DNA of 64,000 nucleotides. It comes from Piper betle. Taxonomy: Eukaryota; Streptophyta; Magnoliopsida; Piperales; Piperaceae. The stretch is from positions 1 to 64,000 of the forward strand of contig JAURVB010009784.1 of NCBI GenBank assembly GCA_033002965.1. Reading direction: 5' to 3'. The notes beneath the pieces were generated by a model, which was given only the letters and a program-made list of their open reading frames with translations, made no database searches and had not been told where the DNA came from. The position numbers and the translations under genes are program-made. Below, piece after piece: positions 1 to 12,574 of the stretch. Numbering within the stretch: position 1 is the first letter of the stretch; the number at the start of each line of letters is the position of its first letter.

Positions 1-137
1 ATTTTTGTTTTGTTCCTCATTTTATTTTCTTTAATTAATTATAAGAAATTCATCTCCCTGTGGGACGATACTCGATTTATCATTATATTACTTGTTTCGA
101 CCGTGTATACTTGCATGCCATTGAAAATATTCTAACA
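1..137 (+). repeat. 3' end of an Athila-type LTR
   Basis: This stretch matches the last part of the complete LTR at 1263-2457 (around 2320-2457), including the shared run TTGTTTCGACCGTGTATAC and the terminal CTAACA. No primer-binding site follows, so it is the right end of a solo LTR or of a 3' LTR whose element lies left of the window. The DNA after it belongs to a G-type LTR, so this copy was probably inserted there. Confidence 0.75.
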
Positions 138-1262
138 AGGCATAACTGATATATAAATGTTTATATGTATATAAGATGTGACTTTGTAGGTAATCATGGT
201 ATGATATATGGCCAATCGGCCTTTGCTTATCACACTGTATGATTCTTGAAGTTTCTATAACATTTTTGTAGGTGTGTAGATACCCATTTGCCAATAATGC
301 TATATTCCTAATCTCAATAGGACCAGTAATCGATTCATTGATTGTTAACGTTTTTTCTCTAATATATGTAGTAGGAGTTTAGTCTTTTTAACCGGCATAG
401 GTGGACGGATCAAAAGGCTCATGGTGGGGGATCGTGTGTTGTATTTATGTTAATTACCGAATTGAATTAATATGAAATTTGGATGTAGTATGTTATGGAG
501 TAAGCTCTGAAGTTATATGAACTTGTATGATTTGGGATAAGTTAATTGATTGTTGTTGTGTATTTGTGTTTTATATATCATTACATTATTATTGTGGGGA
601 ACAAACTTTGGGGCACTCTAACCATCGTCTGCAAGTATAAGTTTCAAAGTCCCAAAACATGATGAGGACCTTACAAGGCGAGCAAAAAATATTTGTTGTA
701 GTTGTGTGTGTGTGATAAAGAAACGTGGGTGGCCGAAGCAAACAGTTTGTAGAGCATGAAGACCCCTGTGAAGTTTGGGCGGTAGGGTTTGATGCCTTGG
801 CATCCGATGATTCTATGTTTAATATTTTATAATTTTCTCGCACATGTCAAGTATGTGAATAGGTAACTACGACCATTGTTTAAATTCTCCGCATGTAAGA
901 AATTAAGAAATGTAACAAATTATTTGAACTTAGTAATAAAAATAGGTTCATGTCACAACATACAACCTCGATACTCTAGCGGTGCGCCTCTTCTACAGTT
1001 GACAGTGATCATAAGCATTTTTAAAGTCACTGCTCATAGTCCCAGGGAGATTCTGCCACTGTTGTGGCTAGGGGTGATCATATAAGATCCTTAAGTTTAA
1101 GAGCCTCTCTATGATAGTATGAATCAGCATACATATGTGATGATACCCTATGAAGTTGCCCGTCTTAAGCTTCCTTGAGGGTTAAGATTTGCTTCCGCAA
1201 AATTTGTACAAAAATAGTCTAATGAATAGTTTTGCAAATTATAACATTGTACTTCAGTCTGT
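138..1262 (+). repeat. G-type long LTR fragment (3' portion)
   Basis: The whole stretch aligns by eye with the 3' third of the LTR at 22602-26370. Shared landmarks are 'ATACCCATTTGCC', the accession of 'GGGTTTGATGCCTTG' near 785, and the block near 1000 about a 'cttctacagttg' run followed by 'gtcactgc'. It stops at 'tcagtctgt', where the Athila-like element begins, so the terminal '...GTGTTACA' of this LTR is missing. It contains no gene: the short open frames here are antisense or non-coding LTR sequence. Confidence 0.7.
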
Positions 1263-2457
1263 TGTTAAGTGTTTAAAGTATATAATATTTACCCATGTTT
1301 TTAATATAATTTTATACTTCCCGGGTATAAACATTATTAATTAGGTGATATTTCTCATTTTATTATAGTTAAGTAATATTTTATGAGATATGCTTATTCT
1401 TGGAGTTTTAATGCAGAAAAAGACAAATTAAGCTTTGAAATTGAAATGTCATGGTCACCCAATGTTTACTACAAGGAGTTCACAAAGCTTGATGAGGATG
1501 GATGTACATTGCTTTCGCTGCATTTGAGTATGTCGAGGAGTTGGAAATTTGAATGGACATCATAATCAATTTGAATACATTGATTTGTAAGAAACCTCCT
1601 TCAATTCATGTATCTTGTGGCCATCACATCTTCTATATAAAGGGGTGGTCATTTGTTGTTGATCATATCTCATCTCTTGGCTTCAGAGTGTAGTGAAAGA
1701 AGTAGTTTTAGTTTTTGAATTCTTTTCTTTCCATAATAAAAAGTAGTTTCTTCTTTATATTGTTTTCTATTTTTATTATGGAGTAATATTTTATTTCATT
1801 CTAGAGAAGAATGGAACTTAACATGATTTAATTGAATTTATTTCAACATCTTACTCTTTTATTCAATCGGATTGTTTTAGTTATCATGTTCTAAATGCTA
1901 AGAATAGATTGATCGCCTATATCTTAGATTATGAGGTTTAATTAGATTTCGGGAGAAATTAATTAGATTATTCATTGATAATTCATCATACGACGAGTTT
2001 TTTGACTTGTTTGTCGTTGTGTTTGGAAGATACACAACACTGTATGCGATTGTAATGCAAATCTTAATGCATAATTTTGTTGATTAATCAATTATCACCG
2101 GGAGGTAGAAATTGAAGCAAAATAATAGAAGCATGAAGAAGCGGGAGCCACCATGTTATATAATTATCCTAGATTGAGAATCTGAGGGAATAAAAGATAA
2201 AAGAAAGATATGATGAAGATGAAATTCATATTAAGGGAAATTCGACTCTAGAACGAGTTTTATCATTTTAATTTCTCCTTTTATTTAAAGTTATTATTTA
2301 GATTTAGTTAAGTCAATTGTTTTTGTTTTGCTCTTAATTTTATTTTCTTTAATTAATTTAAGAAAATTCATGTTTCTATGGGAATGATACTCGAATTTAT
2401 CATTATACTACTTGTTTCGACCGTGTATACTTGCATGAGATTAGAATTATTCGAACA
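1263..2457 (+). repeat. 5' LTR of the Athila-like element
   Basis: It starts TGTTAAG and ends CGAACA, about 1195 bp. The first ~710 bp are repeated at 6596-7320 with scattered differences, and its end is repeated at 1-137. The 'tctatataaagggg' at about 1633 is the best TATA-like box and is conserved in the 3' copy at about 6965. Confidence 0.85.
1635..1642 (+). promoter_or_regulatory. TATA-like box in Athila-type LTR
   Basis: TATATAAA followed by GGGG lies mid-LTR and is kept in the 3' LTR copy at about 6968-6975, as expected for a core promoter at the U3/R border. The function is inferred from position and conservation only. Confidence 0.5.
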
Positions 2458-2463
2458 AGTTTT

Positions 2464-2481
2464 TGGCGCCATTGCAGGGGA
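2464..2481 (+). other. Primer-binding site, tRNA-Asp type
   Basis: TGGCGCCATTGCAGGGGA lies 6 bases after the 5' LTR end. It matches the Athila-type primer-binding sequence apart from a few substitutions. Confidence 0.8.
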
Positions 2482-2588
2482 GATCGAATTTTCTAAGTTA
2501 ATTTAGGATTAGAATTTTGAGTGTTTTCTTTTATTTTTAGATTTTAGTGTCTCATTTAAAAAATAAAAAATAAAAAAGACAATATAAT

Positions 2589-3860
2589 TTGTTATCATTT
2601 ATTTTTTATCGTTTGTTTATGTATCGATTAGTGCGGTCACCCTTGTTTTCTTGTGATCCAGAGATTGAAAGGACTTTGAGAAACTTGCGTGCCACTGAAA
2701 GAAGAGCACAAGAAGTAATCGAAGAAGAAGCCATGGACCCCACAACAATAACAAATGCCTCCACTTCCACCAATTGTAGCAATAGCTTATGATGACAACA
2801 TGGCAATCCAAGATTGGGTTGTACCTCTTGCAAGAGGTTACAACCTAGTATTATTGCACCACCGGTGGATGTGACCCACTTCGAGCTTAAACCAGTTTTA
2901 TTTAACATGTTACAAAGTATAGGACAATTTAGTGGATCACCTACTGAAAATCCTAATAGGCATGTCATGGATTACCTATCGGTTTGTGATATGTGTAAGC
3001 AACTTGGTGTTTGCGGCTCTCCGCCTTCGCTTATTTCTATTCTCATTAATAGGAAGTGCAAAAGAGTGATTGTTATCATTAGATTCAATTACCACTTTGG
3101 ATGAATTATCTGAAAATTTTTTGTTAAAATATTTTCCACCTTCTAAAACTCCTACATTATTTAACGAAATTTTATCTTCTTTGCAGTTTGATGGTGAGTC
3201 TCTCTTTGAGGCATGGGAAAGATTTAAAAATTGTTAAAAATGTGTCCCAGCCATGGTATAGAAAGATGGATGCAACTCCAAACTTTCTATAACAGGTTGT
3301 TGGGGCAAACAAAGAACATAGTTGATGCGGCGGGCAATGGATCATTTTCTTAGGAAAAGCCCACATGAAGCTTTCCAATTGCTAGAATTAATGGTTCATA
3401 GAAACCATCATGCCACACAAGAAAGGAATCTAAGGAGGACTAACAAAATTTTAGAATTAGATGCACTTACAGCTTTATCTGCTCAGGTCAGTGCTTTAAC
3501 TAATCAAGTTCAAAATCTTAATATGCATGGACAGGTTAAGGCTGTGGAGCCAAGGTGTGAATGGTGTGGACAAGGACATTCTATAGGTCAATGTGTAACT
3601 GATCAAGTTAACTATGTAGGCAACTTTAATAGGAACAACAATCCCTATTCCAACACCTACAATGTGGGCTGGCACAATAACCCCAACTTTTCATGGAATA
3701 ATTCTCAACAATCGACTGTTGTCCCCAATAATCCACCACCACCATCACAACATTCTCAACCCCCTTCACTTTCTTTTCAGCAACCACACAACAACTGGAT
3801 TTAATCCAAATGTTCAATTCTATGCAACAAACTATGCATCAATTTATGCAGAATCAGCAA
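2589..3860 (+). pseudogene. Athila-like gag remnant with zinc knuckle
   Basis: This is the capsid/nucleocapsid part of the retrotransposon polyprotein. Pieces in different frames follow the gag order. First comes an N-terminal charged segment (ERTLRNLRATERRAQE, about 2660-2720). Then a capsid block, FELKPVLFNMLQSIGQFSG, lies at about 2880-2940, followed by a 'LQFDGESLFEAWERFK'-like stretch near 3185. A later block with SPHEAFQLLELM sits at about 3358-3395. The zinc knuckle CEWCGQGHSIGQC (CX2CX3HX4C) is at 3556-3594. The longest continuous frame is 3322-3804. A low-complexity Asn/Pro/Gln-rich tail follows. Several frameshifts and stops make it non-functional. The family assignment rests on the capsid block and the flanking Athila-type primer site. 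Confidence 0.8.
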
Positions 3861-3965
3861 CAACAACAATAGTTTATGCAACAAGTGAGCGACCTAAGGG
3901 TGTACTTCCCAGCCAACCAGAACAACTAAAGAAAGATGGTCAAGAGCATTGCAAAGCTATAACAA

Positions 3966-4750
3966 CCTGGAGTTGTATTACTTTACAAGAACCAGTTCAG
4001 CTCAATGAAGTTAAGGAAAAAGATGAAGCACCAAACAACGAACATGAACCCAATACATTGGTTAGCTTAATCGGAAGCAAAGGGAAAGAAAAAGATGAGG
4101 TACATATAGAAGAGGTCGAAGAAAAGGTATCATTTCCTTCTAGATTGAGGAAACAAAGTGATGAAAAATATTTCAAAAAATTTCTTGATATATTTAAGAA
4201 ATTACAAATTAACATACCTTTTGCTAAGGCACTTGAATAGATGCCTAGTTATGTAAAATACTTGAAGGATATTCTAAAAAAAAAGGAGAGTAGATGACAA
4301 TGAAGTTGTGGCCATGACAGAGGAATGGAGTGCTGTCCTCCAAAGAAAACTACCACCTAAGATAAAAGACCTAGGAAAATTTGTGATTCCATGTTCAATT
4401 GGAGGAAATATTCCTTGTAATGCGTTATGTGACTTAGGTTCTAGCATTAATCTTATGCTGTTTTCAAAAGGTTAGGAATCAAGGATATTGCTCCTACCAA
4501 CATCACACTCCAGTTGGCTGACCGATCATTGGTATATCATAAAGGAGTCATTGAAGATGTTTTAATAAAGGTTGACAAGTTTATCTTTCCTACCGATTTT
4601 TTAGTGCTTGAAATGGAAGGAAGGAATGACAATATACTACTCATTGTTGGGAGAGGTTTTTTAGCAATTGGGAGAACATTAATCGACGTAGCTGCTGGAA
4701 AACTTACACTTAGAGTAAATAACGATTGTGCCACATTTAACATATTTTAA
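3966..4750 (+). pseudogene. Athila-like aspartic protease remnant
   Basis: A spacer rich in Glu and Lys (about 3990-4240) leads into a retropepsin-like segment. The active-site run DLGSSINLM is at about 4431-4457. It follows 'PCSIGGNIPCNALC' and precedes the frame 4514-4750, which keeps the protease core (ITLQLADRS before it, then VYHKGVIEDVLIKVDKF and DFLVLEME). A stop at about 4240 and a frameshift near 4470 separate the parts. In intact elements this protease is followed by reverse transcriptase; here the sequence ends at 4750 without one. Confidence 0.75.
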
Positions 4751-6580
4751 TCCATGAATTGCCCGGATGAAACATATGATTGTTTGAAAATTGAACTATT
4801 TGATAAAATAATGCACAAAGGGGATCAGTTGAGTGATTCATTACATAAGGCCATAAATTTTCTTTGTGAAGATGGTACTAATGTGGAAAAAATTAATAAT
4901 GTATTAGATTCATAACAAATATTGCCTAGGAGATTCAGAGTTGTGGAAACCTTAGATCTACCATCCCACAGATTGTTGCCATCAGTTGGAGTACCACCTA
5001 TTTTGGAGATTATCAAGATGGTCCGGCTATAGATGTTAAACCAAGCGCTTCTTGGGAGGCAACACAAGTGATTTCTTTTAAAAGTTTATTTTAATTTGTT
5101 GATTTTTTTAAATATTTCTTTTTATTTTGTAGCATGGGTCAAGTACAAATTCAGTTATTCATGATAATCATCCACTGACTTTCATTTATTTTTCTAACAT
5201 GGAGGACAATGCTTAGTTTAAGTTTGGGGGTGATGCCTTAATTTTGTGCATATTGTTCATGATTGACTCATATTTAGATTTAGATATACATATATATAGT
5301 GTAGTTTAGTGTAAAAATTTTATTATGCATTGGTATTTTAGTCTCTTGGTTCAATGATAGACACATGTGAATTAGTTTTACTTTTCTCGAGAAAACTTGA
5401 TTAATTGATATGAGGGATGCACTAAGTAAAAGACTGCATTCGAGAGTTGGTTCTCTACCTTATATTATTTTCACAATCCTTTGGTTTAGATGATTTCAAT
5501 GAATGTTTTGCAATAAGGATTGTATATGATGGTCATGACTTTTAGAATTTGCCCTAGCGACTTTCGAGGCAAAATATTTGGATTGCCATGTTGATGGAAA
5601 ATGATATAGGCATTTCTTTTAATGAGTCTGGGCCTTTCTTCAAGCCTACCTAATATGAATTATCCTCTGTACACAATTTCATTGCATTTATTATTCATAT
5701 TTGTTTGATTACCATTATTTTAGCCTTGGCCTTTTTATTGAAAATATACCTTGCTACTTGAGTTCTAGCACCCTAGTGTTTTGAATTCATTCTAAATTCT
5801 AAAAAGGATGAAACTTTGAATAGTATAGGGGGAAGGCATTGCGTTTTATAGAGTGGTGATTGAGTAGATACTGTAGACTTTCCTGGCACTTTGCTTTGTA
5901 AAAAAGAAAAAAAAGAAAAGAGAAAAAAAAGAAAAAAGAAGAAGAAGAAATTGAAAAAAAAAAAGATGAGGCAATGATTCCTCCACCAGTAAACACAAGA
6001 TAAAGCAATAGTCTTCCACTACTTTGAAATAAAAGAAAAAAAAAGCAGCAGGTAGTCAATGGAAAATCAAAGCAAAGTTAGTTCTTTTATTGGGTCAACT
6101 TGATACTACATTTAAAGAAGTTTGTGTCTCTTGGGGATTTGTTGTACATATATGTCATAATTTAGTAATGATTTTTAATTCTAGGGTGCATATTAGCCTT
6201 TGATTTTTCTATCTTGTTTATCCTATTTTTGGTCCCTAGCCACTGGCCTCGTTACAACCTATAAAGACCTATTGATTCCATTAAATTGGCATTACCTACA
6301 TTAGTGGAGATGGGAGCAAAAGATAAACATATTTAAGCATGTGCTTGATTGTATTCTCTTGGTTACATATGAGAATGATAAGCCAATGGATTATCTTACA
6401 TACACGCACATCGAGCATTCTTTTGGGTGTGATTAATGAAAAGGAATTTCTGATTTGATTGACTTCTTGTTGCCTCTAGATAGTTTGATTAAGAATCATA
6501 TGAGAACATAATATTGACTAAGTATTTTTGTGTAGTAAAATTTTCTTGGTTATGATATTTTGCTCAGGATGCGCAAAAGT
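4751..6580 (+). other. Non-coding interior of the Athila-like element
   Basis: No RT, RNase H or integrase motif is visible on either strand. AAGCGCTTCTTGGGAGGCAA at 5044-5063 is a sequence usually found after pol in Athila elements. A near-pure purine tract lies at about 5898-5966 and creates a meaningless Ser/Phe-rich frame on the opposite strand. 'GTTTGGGGGTGATGCC' at 5222-5237 resembles a polypurine tract. Confidence 0.7.
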
Positions 6581-6595
6581 TTATGTTTGGGGGTG
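6581..6595 (+). other. Polypurine tract of the Athila-like element
   Basis: TTATGTTTGGGGGTG immediately precedes the 3' LTR start TGTTAAG, the position needed for plus-strand priming. Confidence 0.7.
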
Positions 6596-7320
6596 TGTTA
6601 AGTATTTAAAGTATATAATATTTACCCATGTTTTTAATATAATTTTGTACTTCCCGAGTATAAACATTATTAATTAAGTGATATTTCTCGTTTTATTCTA
6701 GTTAATTAATATTTTATGAGATATGCTTAATTTTTGAGTTTTAATGCAAAAAGAAATAATTTAAGCTTTGGAATTGAAAAGTCATGGTCACCCAATGGTT
6801 ACTACAAGGTGTTCACAAAGCTTGATGAGGATGGATGTACATTGCTTTGGCTGCATTTGAGTATGTCAAGGAGTTGGAAATTTGAATGGGCATCATAATC
6901 AATTTGAATACATTGATTTGTAAGAAACCTCCTTCAATTCATGCATCTTGTGGCCATCTCATCTTCTATATAAAGGGGTGGTCATTTTTTATTTATCATA
7001 TCTCATCTCTTAGCTTCAGAGTGTAGTGAATAAAGTAGTTTTACTTTTTGAATTCTTTTCTTTTCATAATAAAAAGTAGTTTCTTCTTTATATTGTTTTC
7101 TATTTTTATTATGAAGTAATATTTTATTTCGTTCTAGAGAAGAATGGAACTTAACATGATTTAATTGAATTCATTTCAACCTCTTACTTTTTATTCAATA
7201 ATATTATTTTAATTATCATGTTCTAAATGCTAAGAATAGATTGATAGCCTATATCTTAGATCATGAGGTTTAATTAGATTTTGCGAGAAATTATTTAGAT
7301 TAGTTATTGATAATTCATCT
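6596..7320 (+). repeat. 3' LTR of the Athila-like element, truncated
   Basis: It matches 1263 to about 1980 closely, then stops at 'GATAATTCATC'. The rest of the LTR is absent and B-family LTR sequence follows directly, so a deletion or recombination removed the element's right end. Confidence 0.8.
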
Positions 7321-8812
7321 TAGATTATATATGATGAATGTTTACATGATTATTTGTTATTATTAATATTATATTTACTTATGAATAATAGTCTTATTAT
7401 GTTTACTAAATTATATTTATTTATTTATTCGTTATGTGTATGTTATTATTTATTTGTATTTAATTATGTATTCTTGGATTGTATGACTATGATATTATTA
7501 ATATTCATTATTAATGAGTATTAACTATTTGTTCGTTTATTTATTTATATATTGAATTATTATATATTTATTTATATATATATATATATATTTATTTATA
7601 TGTTTACTACTACGAGTATATGTTCATATTTACTCGTGTTTACCTATATATTTATATAGTATAATTATATTATTTTTTTATGATTAGAGTATTGTTCATG
7701 TTTATGTATTTATTATTTATCTAATTATCTATGAGTGTATTTTCTTTGTTATTCATTTGTTTATAATTTTTTTATTATATCTCGATTTGTGTGCCACATG
7801 TTTAGTTATAGATTTATTAGTATTGTTTTCTTTGTTGTGATGTATTGATGCTATGAGCACACATCATGAGCATGCATCATATAGAGATGTTAGTATTTTA
7901 TGTAGTAGTGGGTTTCTATCTAGGTTTCGGAGTCCGAGCTCGCCATAGATATGCAGATATGCTTGGAGCTTGTTCCATACGTGCATAGGACTCTCCCTTT
8001 CCGCTTGACTCGTTGTGTGTCAAGTTTAATCGTGTTTTGTACATAGGGCGACATTGATGGTATTTTATCGGATACCTCCGATTTTAGGTCATTTAAGCAT
8101 ATTTTCTACACATGTTTAATAAAACTACAAGGATGAGATCTCTTGTTGGTTTTGAACTAGAGAATGAGTGGTACAGACATATGTACGGACCACACTAGTA
8201 CTCCTTCAAACCCTAAGGTAGTGCGGTGTATGAGGGTACTCCATAATGTGAGCACATTTCTGGAATTTGTGGCACTAACTTGTTTGTTCTTTTTGCCACT
8301 CGTGTACTGTGGCAGGTGATATGGAAGATGTAAGGGCGTAAGTATTATATGTATGAATATGATTATGAGTCGTGCTTGCAAGCTGACAATTACTTACGTA
8401 TGTTTTCTTACTTCCTAGTGTGAGGCAATCTTGAAGTTTTATAAGTTTTTGTAGTTTATGGAATACCCATTTTCCAGTTTGTATTAATTATTTTTCAGAC
8501 CAGTAACATTCATTACTAACGTTTTTTATATAATGTATGCAAGTTTTGCAATCTTGAGTCGACTTTGGTAGGAGGACAGATAAACGCTACACATACTTGA
8601 GCTTAGCGCAATTATTTACTATATTACTTTTATTTATGCTCGATGTGTTTTGACATGTATTTAATATTGTCTTCCATTCTTATGACCCCAAGAAGGTTGT
8701 TACAATCTATTTTATCGATCGAGTCATACCGACCGACAACTTTAAACATGACTCAACTCGATCATAACATTTCTAATTTGCTTCTTAGGTGAACCATAAT
8801 CGGGTTGTTACA
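7321..8812 (+). repeat. B-family LTR, copy B1 left (5' truncated)
   Basis: A long AT-rich part (TTATTTATTTA-type, about 7330-7780) is followed by a conserved block: 'GAGTCCGAGCTCGCCATAGA' at about 7930, 'TTTTATCGGAT', AATAAA at 8118-8123, and 'GGATGAGATC'. The end is '...GGTTGTTACA'. The same order occurs at 35737-37265 and 38981-43722, and reversed at 22129-29239. The AATAAA in this conserved block is a plausible poly(A) signal of the R region. The 5' start is missing. Confidence 0.75.
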
Positions 8813-9865
8813 AGTTGGCATCTGAGCCATGTCTTGGTCTATTGAGATGGGAGACTTTTGTTTTGAACCAAGTGTGTGGAGCTATCCTTAGTCAAGCCAA
8901 CAGGTATTTCCTTTGGTATTTTCTTAGTATTTCATATTTTTGCTCAGTCAGACTTGAGCAATGCATGTTACATTAATAGATATTATGAGATGGATATGAG
9001 ATTATGATTCCAATAGATGCAACCATGGATCTCACTAGAATGCCATGATAAGCTTCGAGACATGCCTTTCCTTTTACCGTGTCAGAGATTTGCACACTGT
9101 AAGAGTGTCCACATGTTTAGTTACCTAAGGTTGAGTTGGATGTTGACTAGGAGTACCTAGAATTTTGGCGACCACACTGCAGCATTTGCGCGTCTTTTGC
9201 ATGTCACCACATTAGTGCTCCCTTGGGATATGTGTACATTGTGAAATAGAGTCATAGGAGATGACACCAATAGGAAGCTTGGAGTATGGAGATACTCACA
9301 TAGTTTTGTGACACGTGAGCATGGACCATTGAGTGCCTTAAACACATCCATTGGGAATGGTCCGAGGTCTACTTTGGAGAACTTGGACCTTCTTACAGAT
9401 ACCTGTGGATGAAGGATGTGGCTATGATAGTGGAGCCATTGAAGTACTTACAGCATAACGAGAGTTTGGAGAGATGACTTGAGATGGACCACTTCAAGGA
9501 GATGGCAGTGGATGAAGATGAGTAGTGAGGTGGATCTATAGCCCCCTGGACACTTCACCGTCTTCCCTCTCCTCCACTAGTGTATGTCTGTGTAAAGAAT
9601 ATTGTTGGCTACACTTCAATAGACAGAGTCATGAACACACCAAAGATGAGCAAGATTACCTTTGACCAAGGATTTAGAAGGTTGACTAGATTTCACTTGA
9701 TCTACGAAGGATAGAACAGTTATTTCTAGTGAGAGGTAGTCAACCCATGGATGGATAACCTGAGCCGAGTTGATAATAGCCACATCAGGGGAGATAGACA
9801 TATGGGGACGAACATGTAAGAGAAAGTAATTCGTTCACGACATACATGATCATGATCAGGCTTCA
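8813..9865 (+). mobile_element. B-family internal region, left part (non-coding)
   Basis: It begins AGTTGGCATCTGAGCC, a decayed initiator-Met primer-binding site. The following sequence recurs at 37266-38980 and 43723-44108 ('GACTTTTGTTTTGA' and 'AAGTGTGTGGAG'). No protein domain is recognisable, so the family looks non-autonomous (LARD-like). It is interrupted at 9865 by a C-family LTR and resumes at 17010. Confidence 0.7.
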
Positions 9866-10047
9866 TGTAAAGACCGTGGAAAAAAATTTTTAATATATTC
9901 GACTCGGTCTGGAAAAGACCGAACGTGTTATATTCTTTACCCGGTTAATTATTATATTTTATTATTTACCCATTTTATTATTTACCCAGTTACCTGGTTA
10001 AGTGAAATACGGGTGTTTTTACATACCCTAGCAGTCATTTTCATTTT

Positions 10048-10054
10048 TATAAAT
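10048..10054 (+). promoter_or_regulatory. TATA box of LTR Ca
   Basis: TATAAAT follows 'ACCCTAGC..TCATTTTCA' and precedes 'GAGGACGTC'. The same context surrounds TATA-like boxes in the other C LTRs (minus strand at 16287-16293 and 43114-43122; decayed near 30955 and 49742), so it is probably the family's core promoter. Confidence 0.55.
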
Positions 10055-10260
10055 TTTAAAAGAGGACGTCATTTTTCACATACGGGTGTAGGGGGCCGTC
10101 TTCCTCACCTTAGCCGCCTAGTTCTCCTCTTCCTTGCCGGTGTTTCTTCCTTGCTTGGGTAACCTTCCTATCTCCCTCTTCTTCATTTTCTTGCGTTCAT
10201 ATGTCTTTTTAATTGATAATAAGCTTGATAAACATGAGAATTAAAGTCTGAAATCAACAA

Positions 10261-11040
10261 TAACAACTAAAACTAAACTGGAAAATGGAATTTCGCCATG
10301 GCCGACGGGTCTGAAGTTGGGCAATGATAGGCGGCTGTAAACAAAGATTTCAAGGCAGCCCTCACACCCCTGATGACCTCTCTGGTTGCTAGGTCGAAGA
10401 GTGCTGTCGCCTTGTCCCTGGGTTCCGATGGGTGGCGGAATTTGAGTGGTTATGGGCAGAGTTGCAGTGTGCGACGCTGTGAGAGATTCTGGACGTCCGA
10501 GCCAGTTTGCTGGCCAAAGACTCACGCCGTGCATGCTCACAGCACTTGGCCTTGACGTTGGGCTGTCGTACAGTGAGAAGGGAAGTGTTCCCGGTGGTGC
10601 TGCTGGCCGGACGGAGTGCACCTTGCAGTCCCGGTGGTGCTGCTGGCCAGGAGTTGCTCGCCTTGGTGTAGAACCAAGTTTGACGTGGATAGTTGTTGTA
10701 AAGCACAAGCTTTATTCTTCCAATTGGATTGGTAGGGAAGGGAGTAAAGGACGTGGTCTGGTTTTGGGTTGAAGAGGAAGATATCAAGCCTGGTTTGGTG
10801 CAGGACGTCACCTTGGATAGCTGCTGTAAAACATGGATGTTAGGCTTCATCTTTGCCTATTTTTATGTTGTTGTTGATGTCTTGTTGGGATGTTTATATG
10901 GTTGTTCAATTGGGTTGCGGGGGAATTGAAGCAGGACGTGACCAGTGGTGGTGCCAAGGTCTGGTCAGGTGCAAAGAAGAAGGTAGGAGAAGAGAAGATG
11001 GCCTTGGGGAAAAAGAAGAAGAAAAGATGGCAGTTTTGTA
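10261..11040 (+). other. GC-rich leader of LTR Ca (no gene)
   Basis: This stretch is markedly richer in G and C than the surrounding LTR and therefore gives several open frames of 60-155 codons on both strands. None shows a known domain, and frames in the equivalent segments of other C LTRs are not conserved. It ends in a purine-rich AAGAAGAAG stretch and 'GGCAGTTTTGTAAATA', followed by the GACTCGA/ACTCGAG motif. I read it as an untranslated leader. Confidence 0.55.
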
Positions 11041-12074
11041 AATATGGTTTGACTCGATACCAACTCGAGTTGAAAATAAAACTAACTCGTAATAAATCAT
11101 TAAAAATAATTATTCTAATGGGTTATGGGTAAAAGATAAAAAACTAACTAATTATTAGACGAAATCAACATGAACATAAGTAATAAAAATACGGTAATGA
11201 TAAATGGTTGATAATTAATCGGCACACAACAAGTGATTAAATTAAATCGGACAGTGATAAGTAATTAATAAAATAAAGATTTTACCTTTACCATATTAAA
11301 TTTAATATTAGGTTAAAAAAGTGATTATTTTATTAACGAGTCAGTAATATAGAAAATGGGTTATTAAACTATATTCGGGTAGTAATCACTAGAGTCGAAC
11401 CTAAATAGGATATTGAAAAAAATAAATAAAGTTCAAAATTTTATTGAGTCGAATAATTTAAATTAATTGTAATAATAATATTTTTAAATTAGAATAATAC
11501 AAATTATTTTAAATAATTTAATCGTACAACTTATTTAACTAAATTGCTATGAATAAAGATAGCGATTAAGATTTAAAATCATAAACTAAATTATCAAGAT
11601 TGTAGTTAAGTAATTATTGTCTCAAAGGAAAATATACTAATAATAGTAATTAATTATTTGTTTATAAGTTGATAATTATTTTATTATTTGTTAAGTGTTA
11701 ATTATGATGTAGATTATTAATGTAGAGTAGGATTTCAATGATTATATCAGGTGAATAGTTTAATATTTAATATTGTTGAAATTTAATAGTCATACATATA
11801 TATTAGTCATTTAGTTGCATGCATTGCTACTTGAATAAAATTATACTTATGTATAATTATATGTCCTCGTTCAGATTAGGATCATTGGTCGCAGCTAGGA
11901 GTTCGAAATATCCATGTGCGTATAATTATTTAAAATGTTGTATTTTCTCTTGTGGACAACCTGGTCAGCCTGAGTCCAGATTCGACCACCATGCACCGAG
12001 TGCAACCGGGGTCAAGGAATTGACTCAGTCTGACACGGGCTACGCCCTTCATAATCCAATAATGGACATGTCAG

Positions 12075-12574
12075 AATGGACCTAACAGCCATAATACAGT
12101 AAATTGGCCATGGCGGATTGGACTCGCTAGCCAATTACGGACATGGTGGATTGACTCGCCAGCCGATAACGGACATGGTAGATTGGACTCGCCAGCTAGT
12201 AATTGACATGATGGACTGAGCCATCAGCCAATAAATTGGACATGGCGGATTGGACCCGCCAGCCAATTACAGACATAGTGGATTGGACTCACTAGCCGAT
12301 AACGGACATGGCAGATTGGACTCGCCATCCGGTAATGGACATGATGGACTGACCCATCAGCCAATAAATTGGACATGGACGATTGGACTCGCCAGCCAAT
12401 TACAAACATGGTGGATTGGACTCACCAGCTGACAACGGACATGGCGGATTGGACTCGCCAGCTGGTAATGGACATGATGGACAGACCCATCAGCCAATAG
12501 ATGGACATAGTGGACTGACCCATCAGCCACTAGATCAACATGGTGGGCTGACCCATCAGCCAATAGATGGACAA
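12075..12574 (+). repeat. Tandem repeats in LTR Ca, left part
   Basis: Imperfect units of roughly 30 bp alternate, built from 'GGACATGGCGGATTGGACTC', 'GCCAGCCAATTAC' and 'GACCCATCAGCCAATA'. They continue at 16471-16575 after the inserted LTR. Long spurious frames arise because some units keep the reading phase. The same unit, in opposite orientation, forms the array at 63336-63815. Confidence 0.85.

Larger units (their letters stand above)
1263..7320 (+). mobile_element. Athila-like Ty3/gypsy element lacking RT, RNase H and integrase
   Basis: Two direct LTRs (1263-2457 and 6596-7320) enclose about 4.1 kb. After the 5' LTR comes TGGCGCCATTGCAGGGGA, the Athila-type primer-binding site expected to pair with a tRNA-Asp-like 3' end. 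The interior carries gag (with a zinc knuckle) and an aspartic protease remnant, then jumps to the Athila-typical sequence GCGCTTCTTGGGAGGCAAC at 5046-5064, with no polymerase or integrase between. A purine-rich tract ending TTTGGGGGTG precedes the 3' LTR. It is a non-autonomous deletion derivative, further broken by stops. The 3' LTR lacks its last ~470 bp, so no target duplication can be read. Confidence 0.85.

Noticed and set aside
5799..6059. Minus-strand frame rich in Phe and Ser resembling a membrane protein
   Set aside because: It is the reverse of a near-pure A/G tract in the Athila-like interior.
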